Shown piece by piece: positions 59,677-64,000 of a stretch of 64,000 nucleotides of DNA; within the stretch, counting starts at the first letter, position 1, and each line of letters starts with the position of its first letter. The stretch lies in the NCBI GenBank assembly GCA_014305025.1, contig JACRTY010000049.1, positions 62,001 through 126,000 on the forward strand, written 5' to 3'. The translations under genes were made by a program, and so were the position numbers. The DNA is from Candidatus Nyctobacter psychrophilus. GTDB lineage: Bacteria > Vulcanimicrobiota > Vulcanimicrobiia > Vulcanimicrobiales > Vulcanimicrobiaceae. Below the pieces are notes generated by a model, which was not told the origin of the DNA, did not search any database, and saw only the letters and a list, made by a program, of their open reading frames with translations.

Positions 59677-61104
59677 CTATCCGCCGGAAGGCGCCAGCAG
59701 ATTGTAGCCGCCCTGGACGGCGATTGTCTCGCCTGCGCGTAATCCGGAGGTGATGACGATCGAGCGTCCATCGGTCGCACCGACCCGAACGTCACGCTGC
59801 AGGAACGGTCCGTTCTTGGACTGCGGAGCGTAGACGAACACGACCGTCTTTCCGGTCTCCGGATCCGTGACGACCGATGTGCTGGGCACGACGACGCCCG
59901 CCTCGTGCGCGACGACAATCGACGCAGCGACGGCTTGGCCGGCGACGGCGTCCGGCGGCAGGCCATCGATCACGATCGTCGACACCTGCGTGGTCGGATC
60001 CACGGCAGGAACGACCGCGGTAACGCGGCCGCGCGAGCGTTCCCCCGACGCCACGAGGGTTAGTTGCGCGCCGTCGCCCACGTTGACGCGCTGCGCATCG
60101 GCTCCGGGAACGCCGAGCGTAATTTGATGTTTCATCTCGGGATCGAGCGCGACGACCGGCGTCGTGGGGTCGACGGACTCGCCAGCGCGTTTGAGAATCG
60201 CGACGACGACGCCGCTGTTGGGCGCCCGCAAGATGCCGTTGTTGAAGTCGCGCTGCGCCGCGGCGACCCGCGCTTGCGCGGCTTCCGCCTGCGCGCCCGT
60301 CATGCCGCGATTGGCTTGCGCGGCGGTCAGATCGCTACGGGCCAGCGCGACGTCGGCCTGCGCTTGGCGCAGCGCGGCATCGTAGCCGGCGCCGGCGGCC
60401 GCGACGCGCGCATCGGCGCTGCGCTGATCGGCGAGATCGGACTGCAACTGCGCGCGCGCCGCCTGCACGTCTTTCTGTGCGATCACACCGCCGCGATACA
60501 AGGTCATTTGACGGTCGAGCGTTTCGCGGTCGGTACGGACCTTAACGGCCGCCTGCCGCGCAACCGAGACCGCGGTGATGCGATCGCTCAGCGCCGCGGG
60601 ACCACCCGAAAGCAGCAGGGTGACGTGCGCTTGGGCTGCATCAAGCCGGCGGCGCGCACTCGCCGCGGCCGCCGTGCCGACGCTGCCGCCTGCATAGGTC
60701 GCGGCTGCTGCCTCGGCATCGGCTTGCGCCTGCGCGACCGCATTGGCCAGCCCGGAACGGTCGAGTGCCGCAAGTTGTTGGCCGGCGCCAACCCGGTCTC
60801 CGACCGCAACATCGACCGACGCGAGCACGCCGGAAAGCGGGAACGCCAGTCGCACTTCGCTGCCCGCGGGCGGCCCGATGCGGCCTTGCGTCGCCAAAGT
60901 GACGTCGACCGTGCCGTTGCGCGCGTGGGCCGTCGCGACGGCGGGTGCCGTGGTGGCCGTCGACTGCGCGGCAGGCGTGACGGTAGCGCTGCGGGTGCCC
61001 AGATAGTACGCCGCGACGATCCCCAAGAAAAGCACGATGATGATGCCCAGCCCGATGAGCAGCCACGCGAATCGCGGCGACGATCTGCGAAGCGGGACGT
61101 TCAT
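59677..61104 (-). CDS. HlyD-type periplasmic adaptor of an RND efflux pump
   Basis: A 475-residue membrane-fusion protein. An N-terminal membrane anchor (FAWLLIGLGIIIVLFLGIVAAYYL) is followed by a lipoyl half-motif (SGVLASVDVAVGDRVGAGQQ), a long alpha-helical hairpin (about residues 115-290, many Ala/Gln), the second lipoyl half (GILRAPNSGVVVAILKRAGE) and beta-barrel and membrane-proximal domains. It bridges the RND pump and the TolC channel. ATG 61104 overlaps the TolC gene stop (ATGA); last gene of the operon. Confidence 0.92.
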   Translation of the reverse strand: MNVPLRRSSPRFAWLLIGLGIIIVLFLGIVAAYYLGTRSATVTPAAQSTATTAPAVATAHARNGTVDVTLATQGRIGPPAGSEVRLAFPLSGVLASVDVAVGDRVGAGQQLAALDRSGLANAVAQAQADAEAAAATYAGGSVGTAAAASARRRLDAAQAHVTLLLSGGPAALSDRITAVSVARQAAVKVRTDRETLDRQMTLYRGGVIAQKDVQAARAQLQSDLADQRSADARVAAAGAGYDAALRQAQADVALARSDLTAAQANRGMTGAQAEAAQARVAAAQRDFNNGILRAPNSGVVVAILKRAGESVDPTTPVVALDPEMKHQITLGVPGADAQRVNVGDGAQLTLVASGERSRGRVTAVVPAVDPTTQVSTIVIDGLPPDAVAGQAVAASIVVAHEAGVVVPSTSVVTDPETGKTVVFVYAPQSKNGPFLQRDVRVGATDGRSIVITSGLRAGETIAVQGGYNLLAPSGG

Positions 61105-62414
61105 TGGCCTACCTCCACAGCGAGCGTCGCGCGTGCTTTGGCGAGGTCGTACAGCGCCCCCAGCTCGTCCACGACGGTCTGATCGTACGTTTGGCGAGCG
61201 ATGACGACTTCTAGGCTCGACGATGCGCCGTTGCGGTAGCCCAGTTGCGTCGCGGCAAGTTCGGCTTGCGCTCCTTGGCGCGCACGCGTCGATGCTGCCG
61301 ACGCCCGTCGCAACGCGGTGACGTTACGCGCCGAAGCCGCAACTTCCAGGGTCACTGCGCGCCGCGCGACTTCAATCTGGGCGCGCGCTTGTGCGAGCCG
61401 CGCTTCTTCGATCAGCACGCGATCGTGGGCCGCGGCGCCGAACGGTATATTGAGCGCTGCGGTGATGGAAGGCGCTCCGATCGGCACGCCTGAATCGGTG
61501 CCCGTCGTATAGCCGCCGGTCACGGTAAGGGCGGGAAGACCCGTGCGTTGCGCCAGTTCGCGAGCCGCCACGCCGGCATTGTACGTCGCCGTTGCAGAGG
61601 ATATTTCGGCGCGGGTCGCAAGCGCCGTCGTTACGGCGGTCGCGGCACTCGGCACGTTACCGAATGGAGCGGCGTTTGCGAGGCCGGGAATGCTTACGGT
61701 CGTACCGCCGGCGACGCCTCCGGTTACACCGCCGCTGCGTCCGTTTTTCACAACGTTTTGAACGCTCGGCAAGCTGGAAACGGGAAGCGTCGTTTGCAGC
61801 ATGCTCGCCGGGACGGCGGTCTCGATCCGCAAGGCTTCGAGCGCGTTCTCGTCGGCGACGCGCGCCGTTTCTAGATCGGCGGTTGCGCGCGCGACCGCAA
61901 CGTCGGCGCGCAGCACGTCGAGTTGCGGCGCGTCGCCGGCAGCAAAGCGTTTTTGCGCTGCGTCCAGCTGGGCGGTTGCAAGCCCGAGCGCTTGCGAGCG
62001 CGCGTCGGCGATTGCGCGGGTGCGCAAGGCATCATAGTAGAGGCCGACCGTGCGCACGCGTTCGGTGCGCAGCGCGGTTGCAAAATCCGCACGCGAGGCG
62101 CTCATCAACAGGACGTTCTGGCGCACCGTCGGTCCATAGTTGAGGAAGTCCGTGATGTTGGTCTGCAGCCCCACGGTCAACGTGCGCGCGATGACATCGG
62201 GACCCGGCGGATTCCCTTGCGGCGCCTGAGCGTATGCCGTCGACAACGACGGGCTGATCAGGTTGCGCGCAACGCCCAGCGCGGCGGCGCTCTGCGCGAC
62301 GCGCGCGCTTGCCGCGACGACGTCGGGCGAGTTGTCCACGGCGCGATGCAGCGCTTCGTCGAGCGGGAAATTCGCAAACGACAGTGCGGCTGCAACGAAC
62401 ATCGTTGCGATCAC
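61101..62414 (-). CDS. TolC-type outer-membrane efflux channel
   Basis: A 437-residue protein with a signal sequence (IATMFVAAALSFA) and the paired helical repeats of outer-membrane efflux proteins: PLDEALHRAVDNSPDVVAASARVAQSAAAL in the first repeat, and LALAQ-type hairpins near residues 150-210. The second repeat is RLAQARAQIEVARRAVTLEV and LGYRNGASSSLEVVIARQTY. A Gly/Val-rich insertion lies about residues 225-255. The channel would export the substrate moved by the RND pump. It overlaps both neighbours by 4 bases. Confidence 0.9.
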   Translation of the reverse strand: MIATMFVAAALSFANFPLDEALHRAVDNSPDVVAASARVAQSAAALGVARNLISPSLSTAYAQAPQGNPPGPDVIARTLTVGLQTNITDFLNYGPTVRQNVLLMSASRADFATALRTERVRTVGLYYDALRTRAIADARSQALGLATAQLDAAQKRFAAGDAPQLDVLRADVAVARATADLETARVADENALEALRIETAVPASMLQTTLPVSSLPSVQNVVKNGRSGGVTGGVAGGTTVSIPGLANAAPFGNVPSAATAVTTALATRAEISSATATYNAGVAARELAQRTGLPALTVTGGYTTGTDSGVPIGAPSITAALNIPFGAAAHDRVLIEEARLAQARAQIEVARRAVTLEVAASARNVTALRRASAASTRARQGAQAELAATQLGYRNGASSSLEVVIARQTYDQTVVDELGALYDLAKARATLAVEVGQ

Positions 62415-64000
62415 GAAGCGGTCCGAATCAGCGGTTCCCGCGAGCGAAGGCGTTCGGTAACGATCGGCGCCGGACGATCTTTGCCGGCAAAGGCGGCGTA
62501 GAGCACCGGGATGACGATCAACGTAAAGATCGTCGCGGTGGACAAGCCGCCGATCACCGCGATAGCGAGCGGCTTTTCCATCTCTGCGCCTTGCCCGATG
62601 CCGAGGGCGAGTGGAAAGAGGCCGCCAATGGCGGCCAGCGTCGTCATCACGATCGGCCGCAGGCGCGCTTTGCCTGCCGCGACCAGCGACGCATCGACGC
62701 TTTCGCCGGCGCTGCGGTTTTTGTTCGCGACGTCGATCAGCAGGATGCCGTTCTTGACCACGACGCCGACGAGCAACAGCAAGCCCATGAACGACGACAC
62801 GTTGAAGGCCGTGCCCGTCAACAGCAGGCCGAGCGCAACGCCGATCAGCGCGAGCGGAATCGCGGTCAGGATCACCAGCGGCAGGCGGTAGGAGCGGAAC
62901 GTGGCGAGCATCACCGCAAAGACGAGCGCGATTGCGATCGCGATGACGCCGAAAAACTCGCTGAACGATTGCTTCTGCGTTGCCGCTTGACCGCCGATCT
63001 CGGTCGTGTATCCCGGTGGAAGCGGGATCGTGGCGAGCACGCGATTGATTCCCGCGGTGACGGTGGACAGGTTCGGGCCGGAGATGTTGGCCGTCACGCG
63101 CACGAGCGGCTGACCGTTCTCGGCCTTGAGGTCGCTGGCGAGACGCACCGGAATGACGGCCGCGAGTTGTCCGAGTGCCGTCGTCTGTCCTTTGGCGAAC
63201 AGCGGCAACGAGCCGATGTTGGTGGGCGTGGTCGCGGCCGCATCGGCGAGTTGGACGCGCACCGGAACGAGTCGGTTCGTCCCGGGGATTGAAGTGGCCA
63301 CGGTGCCCAGTGATTGGGCGGAGAGCGCGTCGCCGATATCGGTCGCCGTCAAACCGAGCGCCGCTAACTGGCCGCCGCGTGTCGCAATGCGCAGCGAAGG
63401 ACTGTTATAGATGATCCCGTTTGTTGCGTCGACCACCCCGGGCACGCTCGATATCTTGCCCGCAACTTTGGTCGCAAGCGCAATGAGCGTGTTCTGATCG
63501 CTCCCGCGAATCGATATCTCGATCGGCGAGGGAACGCCGGACAGATCGTTGATCGCATCCTCTAGAATCTGATGAAAATCCAACGTCGCCGACGGAATGG
63601 CCGCGTGGAGCCGTTGCCGTAGCCGGTCGCTGACGACGGGATAGGAGGCGCGTTTCGACTGATCGACCAGGCGCACGCGCAGGAGTCCCGAGCTGACCTG
63701 CGTCGGCGAATAGCCGTTGGAATCGATGCCCGTCAGTCGTCCGACCGACGCGACGGCAGGGTCCGCTTTTACGATGCGCTCCATGCGCGTCGCCGCGGCG
63801 TCACTGGCCGCGAGCGTCGTGCCGGTCGGCATCACATACGCGGCTTCGAATTGACCCTCGTCCATCGTCGGAAGAAAACCGCTCGGAAGGCTGCGCAGGA
63901 TGAGAACGGTAGCGACGAGGACGAGCGCCGAGCCGGCGTACACGACGAGCCGGTGTGTCAGCGCCCAGCGCAGCAACGGATCGTACCGGGCAAGCAACGT
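62411..64000 (-). CDS. RND-family efflux permease, C-terminal part (cut by window end)
   Basis: The frame is open to the end of the window, leaving about 529 residues, roughly the second half of an AcrB/CusA-type pump. Visible are the eighth-region membrane helix (LVVYAGSALVLVATVLILRS), the porter-domain strand FLPTMDEGQFEAAYVMPTGT, ATKVAGKISSVPGVVDATNG, and the C-terminal helix bundle (FGVIAIAIALVFAVMLATFR, GLLLLVGVVVKNGILLIDVA, PIVMTTLAAIGGLFPLALGIGQG). FLPTMDEG and the loops resemble HME/CusA-like pumps, but the helix-4 proton residues lie outside the window, so substrate type is open. Confidence 0.92.
   Translation of the reverse strand, partial: TLLARYDPLLRWALTHRLVVYAGSALVLVATVLILRSLPSGFLPTMDEGQFEAAYVMPTGTTLAASDAAATRMERIVKADPAVASVGRLTGIDSNGYSPTQVSSGLLRVRLVDQSKRASYPVVSDRLRQRLHAAIPSATLDFHQILEDAINDLSGVPSPIEISIRGSDQNTLIALATKVAGKISSVPGVVDATNGIIYNSPSLRIATRGGQLAALGLTATDIGDALSAQSLGTVATSIPGTNRLVPVRVQLADAAATTPTNIGSLPLFAKGQTTALGQLAAVIPVRLASDLKAENGQPLVRVTANISGPNLSTVTAGINRVLATIPLPPGYTTEIGGQAATQKQSFSEFFGVIAIAIALVFAVMLATFRSYRLPLVILTAIPLALIGVALGLLLTGTAFNVSSFMGLLLLVGVVVKNGILLIDVANKNRSAGESVDASLVAAGKARLRPIVMTTLAAIGGLFPLALGIGQGAEMEKPLAIAVIGGLSTATIFTLIVIPVLYAAFAGKDRPAPIVTERLRSREPLIRTAS

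Noticed and set aside
1-64000. tRNA, rRNA, CRISPR arrays, prophage or intact insertion sequences
   Set aside because: Scanned by eye; no cloverleaf with CCA-type end, no rRNA core motif, no direct-repeat/spacer array and no transposase or integrase was found.

Overview
The window is GC-rich, densely packed DNA (roughly 65% GC by eye) from a Gram-negative-type (diderm) bacterium. It encodes two TonB-dependent receptors, a TolC/HlyD/RND efflux set, many lipoproteins and an outer-membrane barrel exporter. GTG starts and 4-bp ATGA/GTGA gene overlaps are common. The mix (MutS, CarA/CarB, PdxH, bacterial topoisomerase IB, GH15, DUF2332, DUF1345, MoxR/DUF58/VWA) would fit an uncultured lineage such as Eremiobacterota (WPS-2). 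That placement is inference only; no rRNA or tRNA is present to test it.

Layout. 1-987: 3' end of mutS. 1123-5870: an accessory decay zone holding a collapsed nucleotidyltransferase gene, a cobalamin riboswitch driving a BtuB-like receptor, a truncated WYL regulator, a broken AlkA-type glycosylase, a frameshifted zeta-toxin kinase and a 3' scar of another TonB receptor. 5988-9230: a second, 1080-residue TonB receptor with an unusual C-terminal extension. 9243-10255: small secreted and PEBP proteins. 10393-12294: a striking fusion of a multicopper oxidase to a ZIP metal permease, preceded by a perfect palindrome. 12668-16598: a prolyl oligopeptidase and a GH15 glycosidase.

16820-22143 is the highlight: five consecutive secreted proteins whose order and features match the Pseudomonas functional-amyloid system fapB-C-D-E-F. 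They are a small amyloid-repeat protein, a large Ser/Asn-rich amyloid-repeat protein, a C39-type cysteine peptidase, an accessory secreted protein and a coiled-coil plus beta-barrel exporter. A foldable leader lies upstream and a 105-nt structured inverted repeat downstream. No FapA chaperone is seen.

22305-38398: carA, a BatD-like protein and MoxR; then, after about 9 kb of other genes (dienelactone hydrolase-like protein without its nucleophile, SpoIIE phosphatase, a run of small lipoproteins, a LuxR regulator, a Ni/Co transporter, DUF2332), the DUF58 and VWA partners. A dead FUSC transporter gene and a tungstate/molybdate-type binding protein lie between those two. 38412-49814: metabolic and membrane genes ending in carB, about 23 kb from carA. 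49827-53590: a second decay zone with hydrolase fragments, a PIN-domain toxin-antitoxin pair with its palindromic operator, and a diverged segmental duplication. 53541-55893: a DUF899 / DGPF (YCII) / ECF42-type sigma-factor operon. 56734-58854: an overlapping three-gene operon of two S1 proteases and a LuxR protein with a degenerate receiver. 59677-64000: an RND efflux operon on the minus strand, cut by the window end.

Recurring oddities are several genes whose natural start seems to be a non-standard codon overlapping the previous stop, and several families represented only by multiply frameshifted remnants.
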